Source of the DNA: JBBSGA01 sp038254585
GTDB taxonomy: Bacteria; Chloroflexota; Chloroflexia; Chloroflexales; Kallotenuaceae
Length of the DNA stretch: 25,357 nt
Direction of reading: 5' to 3'
NCBI GenBank assembly: GCA_038254585.1
Contig: JBBSGA010000044.1
Span: forward strand, 1 to 25,357
The translations under genes were made by a program, and so were the position numbers. Positions 1-6,866 of the stretch are shown in pieces. Every line of letters starts with the position of its first letter. Position 1 is the first letter of the stretch. The notes beneath the pieces were generated by a model that saw only the letters and a program-made list of their open reading frames with translations, searched no databases and was not told the DNA's origin.

Positions 1-614
1 AGGTAGTGATCGATGCGGTATACCTGCCGCTCGTCGAAGACTGTGAGCAGCTCCTGATTGAGCTCGCGCGCGGTCGTGAGGTTGCGGCCGAAGGGCTTCT
101 CGATCACGATACGAGTCCAACCGCCGCCCTCGGCCTTGCGATTGGCCAGTCCCGCCTCACCCAGGTGGTCGATGACCGTAGAGAAAAAGGACGGTTGCGT
201 CGCGACATAGAAGACGCGGTTACCGCTCGTGCCGCGGTCACGGTCGATCTCGCCCAGCAGCGTCTTGAGCCTTTCGTACATCCCCGGATCGTTGACATTG
301 CCGGGGAGGTAGAAGAGACCCTCCAGAAAGCTATCGAGCGAAGGCGCGTCGATCGTCGTATCCTCGGCGATCGACGCGCGCAGCTCCTGCCGAAAGTCCT
401 CGTGACTCTTAGGCGTACGCGCAATGCCGACGACAGAGAAGCCGGGTGGTAGCTGCTGCGCCTCCGCGAGCGCCCACAGGGCCGGCAGGAGCTTGCGGCT
501 CGTCAGATCGCCTGAAGCCCCGAAAATGACCAGGATGCACGGAGCAGGCGTCCGCTCCATGCGCAGCCCGACACGTAAAGGATTCGTCGGAGCCCTAAGC
601 GCTGTTGCACTCAT
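1..614 (-). CDS. zwf: glucose-6-phosphate 1-dehydrogenase, N-terminal part (cut by window edge)
   Basis: Oxidises glucose-6-phosphate to 6-phosphogluconolactone with NAD(P)+, the first step of the oxidative pentose phosphate pathway, in the cytosol. About 204 residues are visible; the C-terminal part lies beyond position 1. The Rossmann nucleotide-binding motif is FGASGDLTSRKLLPAL near residues 28-43, followed by VGIARTPKS, VFYVATQPS and the substrate-site strand RIVIEKPFG. The last visible residues are RIDHYL, the conserved substrate-binding and catalytic His region. The ATG at 614-612 is preceded by an agaggt Shine-Dalgarno and gives the usual N-terminus with a ~20-residue leader. It starts 12 nt after the ligase stop on the same strand, so the two are probably co-transcribed. 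Seen: the motifs. Known: they are diagnostic of G6PDH. No sign of damage. Confidence 0.96.
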   Translation of the reverse strand, partial: MSATALRAPTNPLRVGLRMERTPAPCILVIFGASGDLTSRKLLPALWALAEAQQLPPGFSVVGIARTPKSHEDFRQELRASIAEDTTIDAPSLDSFLEGLFYLPGNVNDPGMYERLKTLLGEIDRDRGTSGNRVFYVATQPSFFSTVIDHLGEAGLANRKAEGGGWTRIVIEKPFGRNLTTARELNQELLTVFDERQVYRIDHY

Positions 615-626
615 TTTTGGACCTCT

Positions 627-2348
627 CTAATCACCCGATGATTCCCGAACTTGGTGTGCAAGGCGGCTACGAACGGTAACAATGTCTTCAGCGACTGTCC
701 GGCCGGCCGACTCTGTGCCGCCCACGTCTTCGCCCGCCCGCTGGCGAACAGTGTCGAGGGTATCGATCTCTTCGACGGGCTTATCCCTACGCCAGTGTAC
801 GATGCGCGGAAAACGCAGGGCATAGCCGCTCTTGTGGCGCGCGGAGGGCTGTACGACGTCGAAGGCTACCTCCAGGACGATCCGCGGCTCCACCAGCTTC
901 ACGCGGCCGAAGTCCTTGAGCGTGTGTGCCTTGAACCACTCGGTCAGCTCGGCCACCTCGACGTCGGTCAGTCCGCTATAGGCCTTACCGACGTTGAGCA
1001 GCTCGCCGCTGTCGCGCGAGCGACGCACGGCGAAGGTGTAGTCGCTCAGGAATCTGCGGCGATTGCCGGTGCCGACTTCGGCCGCCGTGACGACGACGTC
1101 CAGCGTAGCAAGCGCCTTCTTAACCTTCAGCCACTCGCGCCCACGCCGTCCGGGTCTATAAGCCGAGGCCGGGTCCTTCACCATCAGCCCCTCGTTGCCG
1201 CGTGCCCGCGCCGCCTCGAACATGGGCTCGATCTGCTCGACGTCGTCCACGACCGCCTGCAGCGACCTCAGCACCAGCTGCTCGAAGGGCAGAGCGTCCA
1301 GCCGGCGCCGCCGCTCCACCAGCGGTGCCTCCAGCAGCACCTCGCCATCCTGGTAGAGCAGATCGTAGGCGACGAAGATGACGGGCGTAGCCGCCCGCAG
1401 GACATCGCTCACATCTTTGCGGCCCAGCCGCTGCTGTAGATCCTTGAAGGGAAGGATCGCGTTGCCGCGGGCCGCCAGCACCTCGCCGTCGAGGATGAAC
1501 TCGCCAGGAAGCGCACGCAGCGGCTCGATCAGCTCCGGAAAGCGATGCGTGACCTGGTCGAGCGTGCGCGAAAAGAGCGCGACGCGCTCGCCCTGCTTAT
1601 GCGCCTGGGCGCGTATGCCATCATACTTGTCTTCCACGAAGAACGAGCCGGTGATCGAGCGGCGGATCTCCGAAGGCTCCTGGATCGGCGACGCGAGCAT
1701 AAACTTCAGCGGGTGGAACAGGCGCATACGCGCCTCGCGGTGGCAGCCGTGGCGCAGCAGCAGCGCCGTCTCGCCGATGTCGCCAAGCAACATATTGGTC
1801 CACTGGACCGCGCCGACCGGGACACCTGCTAGACGCGCAAGGGAGTCCTCGAGCTGTCCCTCCTGCAGGCCGATGCGCATGTCGCCGCCCATGATTTTGA
1901 TCAGGTACTTGGCCTCGAGAACAGTGCAGCCGTGCAGCGCCTCGACCAACATCGGCGTCTTCCGGGTGGGGCCGCGCGCAGTCTGGAGCCGCTCATAGAT
2001 CGCGAGAACCTCGGCAAGGTGCAGCGACGGATGCGCGGCGACGTGGCCGGGCAGCACCTGGGCCGCCGCGAGGCCGCTCTCGCCCCACTCGACCGTGAGG
2101 CGATGCCACTCATCCTGCCCGATTCCCGAAATCCTCAGAACAGCATCGCGGACGACGGCACCCCCGATCTGCAGCACACGCTCGTCCGACGCAGGAAACG
2201 GCGCACCCGCGAAGAAGCGGCAGGCGATCGGAAGGTCCGAATCGGCAAGTCGGGGAAGATAGCCGGCAAGGATCGCCGACTTTTCCAGTTTCTTGGTCGT
2301 CGCGGCGATCGCCTCGGCCACCGCGCACCAATCGGCAAAGAGTGCCAT
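627..2348 (-). CDS. lig: ATP-dependent DNA ligase (LigB/archaeal-type)
   Basis: Seals nicks in duplex DNA through a ligase-AMP intermediate using ATP. The protein has 573 residues, a normal length for the bacterial/archaeal ATP-dependent family. An N-terminal DNA-binding domain (about 1-215) precedes the adenylation domain with motif I EDKYDGIR (239-246, nucleophile Lys241), motif III FILDGEV (284-290), motif IV EGLMVK (386-391) and motif V WLKVKK (406-411). A C-terminal OB fold follows. All catalytic motifs are intact. The ATG at 2348 is chosen because a -35/-10 promoter lies exactly upstream with only 6 nt between the -10 and the ATG. The message should therefore be leaderless, which fits the lack of a Shine-Dalgarno. 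It is followed by zwf after 12 nt. As an ATP-dependent enzyme it is probably accessory to an NAD-dependent LigA elsewhere (inference). Confidence 0.96.
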   Translation of the reverse strand: MALFADWCAVAEAIAATTKKLEKSAILAGYLPRLADSDLPIACRFFAGAPFPASDERVLQIGGAVVRDAVLRISGIGQDEWHRLTVEWGESGLAAAQVLPGHVAAHPSLHLAEVLAIYERLQTARGPTRKTPMLVEALHGCTVLEAKYLIKIMGGDMRIGLQEGQLEDSLARLAGVPVGAVQWTNMLLGDIGETALLLRHGCHREARMRLFHPLKFMLASPIQEPSEIRRSITGSFFVEDKYDGIRAQAHKQGERVALFSRTLDQVTHRFPELIEPLRALPGEFILDGEVLAARGNAILPFKDLQQRLGRKDVSDVLRAATPVIFVAYDLLYQDGEVLLEAPLVERRRRLDALPFEQLVLRSLQAVVDDVEQIEPMFEAARARGNEGLMVKDPASAYRPGRRGREWLKVKKALATLDVVVTAAEVGTGNRRRFLSDYTFAVRRSRDSGELLNVGKAYSGLTDVEVAELTEWFKAHTLKDFGRVKLVEPRIVLEVAFDVVQPSARHKSGYALRFPRIVHWRRDKPVEEIDTLDTVRQRAGEDVGGTESAGRTVAEDIVTVRSRLAHQVRESSGD

Positions 2349-2384
2349 GCGCGCATCATAGCCTCGTGCGGATCGGACGTCAAA
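2299..2384. repeat. direct repeat copy 1: ligase promoter and first ~17 codons
   Basis: This stretch matches 3426-3512 in the same orientation with about 10 mismatches and a single 1-nt indel, roughly 87% identity by eye. It includes a perfect 27-nt core around the ligase start codon. It covers the ligase promoter and the codons for MALFADWCAVAEAIAAT. The two copies are 1127 bp apart and bracket the toxin-antitoxin island. Confidence 0.9.
2346..2383 (-). promoter_or_regulatory. sigma70-type promoter of the ligase-zwf operon, predicted leaderless
   Basis: On the minus strand TTGACG (2383-2378) and TATGAT (2360-2355) are separated by exactly 17 nt. Six bases (gcgcgc) then separate the -10 from the ATG at 2348. 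Transcription starting 7 nt after the -10 would begin on the A of the ATG, giving a leaderless mRNA. The same arrangement is repeated at 3473-3511. Confidence 0.8.
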
Positions 2385-2440
2385 CGTGGAGCCTGGCGAT
2401 GCTATCAGCGCACAACAGAGGATGGCATATGCGCTGGCGT

Positions 2441-2788
2441 TTAGATATAGCGCACCTGGTCCTGCATCTCATCTGCCGTCACCTGGTTGAGAATGAGGAG
2501 AAGTCGCCGGACAATTTCGTGGGGCGGGTTGCGGACTGCAAGGATAATACCGTGGTGCGGTTGTCCGGCTGCAGAATATTGCCGAGCGAGAGCCTCGAAG
2601 TCGGCCCGATTATGCGTAAGCAACGCTTTGCGCTGGCTAACGGCATAGGCTAACTGCTCCGCATCACTTCTGTGGAGCTGTCTCATATCCCTTGCAGTCG
2701 TGGCGACAAAGCCGTACGCGCGGAGCAGATTCGCGACAAGCACACTCACGTCCTCGTCGAGGTACAGCTCGATGAAAAGCCGGCTCAC
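2441..2788 (-). CDS. DUF5615 PIN-like toxin (Mut7-C-like ribonuclease fold)
   Basis: Predicted toxin of a type II toxin-antitoxin pair; members of this PIN-like family are expected to be metal-dependent ribonucleases. The 115-residue protein shows the family's acidic N-terminal strand LYLDEDVS (Asp11, Glu12, Asp13), a middle LLTHNRADF segment (family form lThDkdF) and the GIILAVR strand toward the end. It starts with GTG at 2788 inside the tcac/GTGA overlap with the upstream DUF433 gene, the usual antitoxin-toxin coupling. The reading frame is intact. What the toxin cuts is not known for this family. Being on the same strand and 58 nt upstream of the ligase -35, it could read through into the ligase. 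Confidence 0.85.
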   Translation of the reverse strand: MSRLFIELYLDEDVSVLVANLLRAYGFVATTARDMRQLHRSDAEQLAYAVSQRKALLTHNRADFEALARQYSAAGQPHHGIILAVRNPPHEIVRRLLLILNQVTADEMQDQVRYI

Positions 2789-3066
2789 CGGTCTTTGACT
2801 AATGGATCGATCAACTCCTCGGGAATCCGATTACGCGCAATATGCACGTTGATCTCGTCCTGGTGATCGCTGTAGTAGCTCAACGCATCGAACACCTGCG
2901 CGAGCGTGAGGTGCGGCAGGTGGCTCGGGATTTCTTCGGGCAAAATACCGAGCCGCCACGTCTCGACGATCGCCCGAACCGGCGTCCGTGTTCCCTTGAT
3001 AATTGGCTCGCCGCTCAGGATCTGATCTTCTGTCACAATGTAACAATGATCCGTCATTTGCATCAT
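2785..3066 (-). CDS. DUF433 antitoxin
   Basis: A 93-residue DUF433-family protein, the common partner of DUF5615 PIN-like toxins. It shows the family core ILSGEPIIKGTRTPVRAIVE at about residues 16-35, then LPEEIPSHLPHLTLAQVFDAL, which corresponds to the helix-turn-helix-like half of the domain, and a YYSDHQDEIN tail. It probably neutralises the toxin and represses its own operon. The stop overlaps the toxin's GTG start (GTGA). The ATG at 3066 is taken, with two further Met codons close by (residues 2 and 4), so the exact start is uncertain by a few residues. I see no strong Shine-Dalgarno, so translation may be weak or from a leaderless message. Confidence 0.86.
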   Translation of the reverse strand: MMQMTDHCYIVTEDQILSGEPIIKGTRTPVRAIVETWRLGILPEEIPSHLPHLTLAQVFDALSYYSDHQDEINVHIARNRIPEELIDPLVKDR

Positions 3067-3140
3067 GGCGTCACTACTTCTAACGATACTCTCGAGGCGC
3101 TACAATAATCTTAACACACGACAGGAAATCCGATGGACAA

Positions 3141-3425
3141 TCATCTCGTCCCTAACGGCCGGACGGCTACAATCAGGCCAGCTCGTTTGGCTGTAAGCAA
3201 CACACCGAACGTGCCGACGATAGGCAGGTTGAGCCGCCCGGCTAGACGTCTAGCCATCTTGTCATCAATAAGCACCGCCCGCACAGAATGCTCTATCGCC
3301 AGGGAGATAGCAGCGGCTTCACCTCGGCCCATGTTGGTTGGCAATGCGGCACTAACGGCAACCGGCACGACTCGAATCCACTGTAGAACATCGAGGTCTG
3401 GATCAGCTGCGTTTGCTCCATCGCA
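3141..3425 (-). pseudogene. truncated DUF3368 PIN-domain protein, N-terminus missing
   Basis: The minus-strand frame ending at 3141 encodes the C-terminal ~85-95 residues of a DUF3368-type PIN protein. Visible motifs are WIRVVPVAV, the MGRGEAAAISLA helix carrying the conserved Glu, LIDDKMARRLAGRLNLP with a conserved Asp, and VGTFGVLLTAKRAGLI. The N-terminal strand with the first catalytic Asp (DTSPLI in the family) is absent. In its place the sequence joins, in another frame, the duplicated ligase start at 3426-3512. The gene is therefore headless and almost certainly lacks nuclease activity. Family members normally have ~150-160 residues. No partner antitoxin of the usual type is seen beside it. 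The junction position near 3425 is estimated from where the homologies meet. Confidence 0.75.
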
Positions 3426-3512
3426 GTCGCGGCGATCGCTTTGGCTACGCCGCACCACGGGGCAAAGAGTGCCATGCGCGCATCATAAGCCTCGCGCCGA
3501 TCGGACGTCAAA
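3426..3512. repeat. direct repeat copy 2: diverged duplicate of ligase promoter and start
   Basis: A second copy of 2299-2384. It encodes on the minus strand MALFAPWCGVAKAIAAT, against MALFADWCAVAEAIAAT in the real ligase, and then runs into unrelated sequence. The start codon (3475-3473), the 6-nt gap and the -10 are unchanged. A 1-nt insertion lengthens the promoter spacer. Confidence 0.9.
3473..3511 (-). promoter_or_regulatory. duplicated ligase-type promoter upstream of the PIN remnant and toxin-antitoxin pair
   Basis: On the minus strand TTGACG (3511-3506) and TATGAT (3487-3482) have an 18-nt spacer, and gcgcgc then separates the -10 from ATG (3475). The only change from the ligase promoter in its key parts is one extra base in the spacer. 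If active it would transcribe the short ligase-like ORF, the DUF3368 remnant and perhaps the DUF433/DUF5615 pair. Confidence 0.6.
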
Positions 3513-3560
3513 TGGCGCCGTACCCTACATGAGGTCTATGCGTTCTGACGTGCTGAGACG

Positions 3561-3612
3561 AAGTGTCACCGGACTTGAGCCTAAAAAGGGCTCCGGGCGA
3601 CAGGTGACACTT
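3561..3612. repeat. inverted repeat with nested hairpin between the ligase duplicate and clc
   Basis: AAGTGTCACC (3561-3570) and GGTGACACTT (3603-3612) form a perfect 10-bp stem. Within it GAGCC (3577-3581) pairs with GGCTC (3589-3593). It lies upstream of the clc promoter. It could be a terminator-like or operator structure, or a small mobile-repeat end. The AAGTGT half-site recurs in the palindrome at 3645-3660. Confidence 0.6.
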
Positions 3613-3644
3613 GGTGGCAGCAGGCCTACTACTCCAGCTTCACA

Positions 3645-3677
3645 AGTGTTGGCAAACACTGCAATTACCGTGATAAT
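3645..3677 (+). promoter_or_regulatory. promoter of the CLC gene with a palindrome over the -35
   Basis: TTGGCA (3649-3654) and GATAAT (3672-3677) are spaced by exactly 17 nt, predicting a start near 3684 and a ~50-nt leader that carries the gaggaggg ribosome site. The -35 lies inside the palindrome AGTGTTggcaAACACT (3645-3660), a plausible repressor operator. Confidence 0.6.
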
Positions 3678-3733
3678 AGCGCTAAGCGTGAGATAAGCAT
3701 GGGACAAGACTCCGCCGGCAACGAGGAGGGCTG

Positions 3734-5944
3734 ATGTCAAACGATTACCATCAAAGCCGACCGGAACCAGAAGCGCGCATAGACGCAACCGAACAGGTAG
3801 GGACAAATGCCCCTGAAGGGACCGACCGCCTTGGCCGTGAGGTGGAGCGCGGAAACCCGAACGCTACCTCGCAGGCCGTGACCGAGACGGCCCGCGAGTC
3901 CCGCGCCAACTGGATGCAATGGTTCCGCAGCAGTGTCGCGAGCAGCAGTGGCTTCGAGGGCCAACGCTACCTCACGAAGTGGATGCTGCTTAGTACGGCT
4001 ATCGGCATCGTCGCAGGACTTGGCGCCGTCTTGTTCGCCTTTGGTATTCACGCCAGTACCGAATTCTTCCTTGGCCGCATCGTCGGCTACCTTCCGCCGG
4101 CACCGGTGGGCGAAGGCGCACCGATCCTCCGACCAATGGAACGCCCTTGGCTGTTGCCGCTCGTCGTCGGCTTGGGGGGCCTGGCTTCAGGTGTAATCGT
4201 CTTTAGCCTTGCGCCGGAGGCGGAAGGGCATGGCACGGATGCCGCAATCGATGCGATCCATCACAAGCGCGCACGCATGCGTGCGCGCGTTCCACCGATC
4301 AAACTGGTTGCCTCGGCGATTACGATCGGGACCGGCGGCTCGGGCGGCCGTGAGGGGCCGGCGGCCCAGATCTCGGCAGGCTTTGGCTCGCTGCTTGGAC
4401 GGTGGCTCAATCTGGATGTGCAAGATCGCCGTATAGCCGTCGCGGCCGGCATGGGTGCCGGCATTGGAGCCATCTTCCGCGCCCCCCTCGGCGGAGCCGT
4501 GATGGCAGCAGAAATCCTTTACATCCACGACCTGGAGGTCGAAGCACTGATTCCCGCGCTTATCGCCGCGATTGTCGGCTACAGCATCTTCGGGCTGTTC
4601 TACGGTTTCGCTCCAATCTTCGGCGCTCAGCCGCAGCTCGCTTTCGGAAGCCCGATCCAGCTTGTCTACTACGCCGCTTTAGGCGTCGTTTGTGGCCTGG
4701 GTGGCCTCTTGTACGCCAAGTCTTTCTATGGCATTACCGCCATTTTTCATCGCCTCAAGCTGCCACGCTGGCTGAAACCGGCGCTCGGCGGGCTACTGGT
4801 CGGCGTAATGGGATTGCTGGTTCCCGGCGCCTTACATACGGGCTATGGCTTCGTTCAGATCAGCATGGACAAGACACTCTTCGATCTTCCGCTCTGGATG
4901 GTCCTCATACTACCTTTCGCCAAGATTCTGGCGACCTCGCTTTCCATCGGGTCGGGCGGCTCCGGTGGCATTTTTGGCCCAGGCATGGTGATCGGCGGGC
5001 TGCTTGGAGCCTCATTTTGGCGCGTCGGCCATACGGTTTTGCCGCAAATGCCTGTGATGCCTGCGCCCTTCGTGATCGTCGGCATGATGGCGCTATTTGG
5101 TGGTATTGCGCACGCTCCACTCGCGGTGATGCTGATGGTTGCCGAAATGACCGGCAACCTTTCACTCCTCGCGCCGGCCATGGTAGCAGTTGCCGTTTCC
5201 ACCGCGCTCGTCGGGAACACAACGATCTATCGAGCTCAGCTCCCCAGTCGCGCCAGCTCGCCGGCCCATCGCGTGCGGTTTAGCTTTCCGTTGTTGTCGT
5301 CGTTGCTGGTCCGGGACGCGATGGCGGCCCCGGGTCCGGTCATACGTTCCGACGCTCCGGTTAGCACAGTCGAGCCGATCATGGAGGCGGATGGCCTACC
5401 GGGGGCCGTTGTCGTCAATGACCGGGGACAATTCATCGGCGTTCTCCTGGATGAGCAGGTGCAGCGGGTCCCGGCGGCGGAGCGGGCGCACACATTCGTG
5501 AGCGCGGTGGTAGGCAAGGACCCTGTAGCATTGGACCCCAACCAAACGCTGGACGTTGCATTGGAGAAACTTGCGAACCGGGGTCTAAGCTGGGCGCCGG
5601 TCGTCGAGAACAACGAGGCTATTGGACAACTCAACGTTCGAGACGTACTGCGGACGTACAAGGATACGCTTGCCCGTAGCGTGCATCGCGCCACGGCGCT
5701 GGCGCCAAATACAACAATGTTCGAGGCTCGGCTAGGTAAATCGTCGCCCCTGGCCGGCCATCTGTTGCACGAGGTGGCTATGCCTCGCGAAGTGTTGGTC
5801 GTCTCCATTACACGTGATGGGGAGACGATTTTCCCCCGTGGTAATACGCGGCTGGAGGTAGGCGACATCGTAATGATCATGACCAATAAGCGTGCGGAGC
5901 CAGAGCTACGATCGTTTCTCGAGACCTCGGAGAGGCCAGCCTAA
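3734..5944 (+). CDS. CLC-family chloride channel/H+ antiporter with CBS pair and RCK_C domain
   Basis: A polytopic inner-membrane chloride channel or Cl-/H+ exchanger of 736 residues. Residues 1-78 form a hydrophilic, probably disordered N-terminus. The CLC membrane domain spans about 80-500 with GREGP at 205-209 (gating glutamate Glu207) and GIFGP at 412-416. A Glu at ~260 sits where exchangers carry the internal proton glutamate. The first selectivity motif, normally GSGIP, reads GHGTD here (165-169). A CBS pair follows (about 525-645), then an RCK_C/TrkA-C domain (about 665-732, ending LEVGDIVMIMTN). These cytosolic modules usually sense nucleotides or other ligands. The ATG at 3734 follows gaggaggg and a readable promoter. 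The gene appears monocistronic. The fluoride-specific CLC-F class is unlikely because the GREGP motif is standard. Confidence 0.94.
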   Translation: MSNDYHQSRPEPEARIDATEQVGTNAPEGTDRLGREVERGNPNATSQAVTETARESRANWMQWFRSSVASSSGFEGQRYLTKWMLLSTAIGIVAGLGAVLFAFGIHASTEFFLGRIVGYLPPAPVGEGAPILRPMERPWLLPLVVGLGGLASGVIVFSLAPEAEGHGTDAAIDAIHHKRARMRARVPPIKLVASAITIGTGGSGGREGPAAQISAGFGSLLGRWLNLDVQDRRIAVAAGMGAGIGAIFRAPLGGAVMAAEILYIHDLEVEALIPALIAAIVGYSIFGLFYGFAPIFGAQPQLAFGSPIQLVYYAALGVVCGLGGLLYAKSFYGITAIFHRLKLPRWLKPALGGLLVGVMGLLVPGALHTGYGFVQISMDKTLFDLPLWMVLILPFAKILATSLSIGSGGSGGIFGPGMVIGGLLGASFWRVGHTVLPQMPVMPAPFVIVGMMALFGGIAHAPLAVMLMVAEMTGNLSLLAPAMVAVAVSTALVGNTTIYRAQLPSRASSPAHRVRFSFPLLSSLLVRDAMAAPGPVIRSDAPVSTVEPIMEADGLPGAVVVNDRGQFIGVLLDEQVQRVPAAERAHTFVSAVVGKDPVALDPNQTLDVALEKLANRGLSWAPVVENNEAIGQLNVRDVLRTYKDTLARSVHRATALAPNTTMFEARLGKSSPLAGHLLHEVAMPREVLVVSITRDGETIFPRGNTRLEVGDIVMIMTNKRAEPELRSFLETSERPA

Positions 5945-6275
5945 GGTGGTGAGGGCCCGCTCGAGCGCGTCGGGGTCGACCGCCTGGCCGAGGATGCGGC
6001 TCCAGGTACACGGACGGGGCATCGTGCCACGTTCGAGGGCGAAGAGGCGGGCGAGGTCGGGGGCACGCCGCTTGGCCCAGTCGGCGAAGGCTGCGAGGCG
6101 ACTGTGGCCAACCACCTAAGCGACCGTGGCGAGGGCCAGCGGGTAGCGGCCGGCCGCGGCGTTTGCGGCGATCGGGGACGGTCTGCAAGTGGGTGGCGAG
6201 GGCCTGGAGACTAAAGGCACAGGGCAGGTCGGCCGGCAGCGGGAGCGGGCAGGGCAATATGGTGGTAGACTCCAC
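5945..6275 (-). pseudogene. broken ISAs1-family transposase, N-terminal remnant
   Basis: On the minus strand a GTG at 6275, preceded by an ideal aggaggtg ribosome site (6288-6281), opens a protein resembling the N-terminal domain of ISAs1/H-repeat transposases: LATHLQTVPDRRKRRGR, then RYPLAL, then GHSRLAAFADWAKRRAPDLA and MPRPCTWSRILGQAVD. The pieces are out of register. An extra base near 6148-6154 shifts the frame, a stop (6118-6116) follows LATVA, and about ten residues normally found between PLAL and GHSRLA are missing. Homology stops near the 3' end of the CLC gene, so the whole DDE catalytic domain is absent. This is a dead remnant. Family assignment rests on recognised N-terminal motifs only. 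Confidence 0.75.
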
Positions 6276-6866
6276 GATGACACCTCCTGTGGGCATAATG
6301 GTTGGTCACACATCCATCATAGTCCAACTGAGGTGTCTTTTGCTATGCCACGACTTTGCATTGGCCCTATCGGGTGGCTCCCGCTTGTTGCATGCCGCTT
6401 GCAACTGTAGTAGGATCCCGCGGATCTTGTCTGGTTTCAGAGGCGTCCTGCGTGCGCGCTCGTGGAAAAGCGCGAAGAAGTGGAGCGGTTCTGCAACTTT
6501 ACCCCCCAGCCTGGGCTTGCGCTCGACATCGACGTGTGGTTTTCGGCCGGTTCGCCGGTCGTCTCCCCGCGCCTCGCGAGAGATCTCCCGGCTACGCCGC
6601 GTCCGGCGCACCACCCCATGTCCGCGTTGCGAAGTGTGATCCAGCTGCTCGGGCTCGCCTACACCAGTTCCGCTGTGCCATCGAAATCGCATCGGCCGGA
6701 TGCACCCGCCTCACGCGTGCTCCGCCGCGCGGGCGGGTGCATCCGATCTCTCCGCCACCACGCTGTCTTACGCCAGGATCGCTTCCCACGCTTCGTGGCC
6801 GGCCGGACGCTCCGGCCAGGGCTCACGCACCAGCTACGGTGTTTCTAGCAGGAAAGTAGGCCGAGC
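6276..6866. other. gene-poor stretch with inverted repeats
   Basis: About 590 bp without a coding region I can support. Open frames exist on both strands but their composition is Arg/Ser/Pro-rich and matches no family I know. It holds a perfect 14-bp inverted repeat, cggatgcacccgcc at 6697-6710 with its complement at 6732-6745. A second hairpin is GGCCGGA-cgc-TCCGGCC at 6801-6817. The part next to 6276 is probably the left flank of the decayed ISAs1 element. Confidence 0.6.

Noticed and set aside
651..1439. 262-residue plus-strand open frame opposite the DNA ligase
   Set aside because: It is antisense to a ligase with all catalytic motifs intact; the product has no recognisable motifs and reflects GC-rich codon bias.
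3561..3733. Fluoride riboswitch upstream of the CLC gene
   Set aside because: The conserved fluoride-aptamer sequence is not present, and the protein has the ordinary GREGP chloride-type motif.
4402..5283. 293-residue plus-strand frame inside the CLC gene
   Set aside because: Arg/Ser/His-rich out-of-frame shadow of a clear membrane protein.
6697..6745. CRISPR repeat
   Set aside because: Only two inverted arms are present, with no series of direct repeats or spacers; no CRISPR array was seen anywhere in the window.
6356..6859. Overlapping frames of 128-167 residues in the gene-poor stretch
   Set aside because: No family motifs, biased composition, and no ribosome site or neighbour that supports them.
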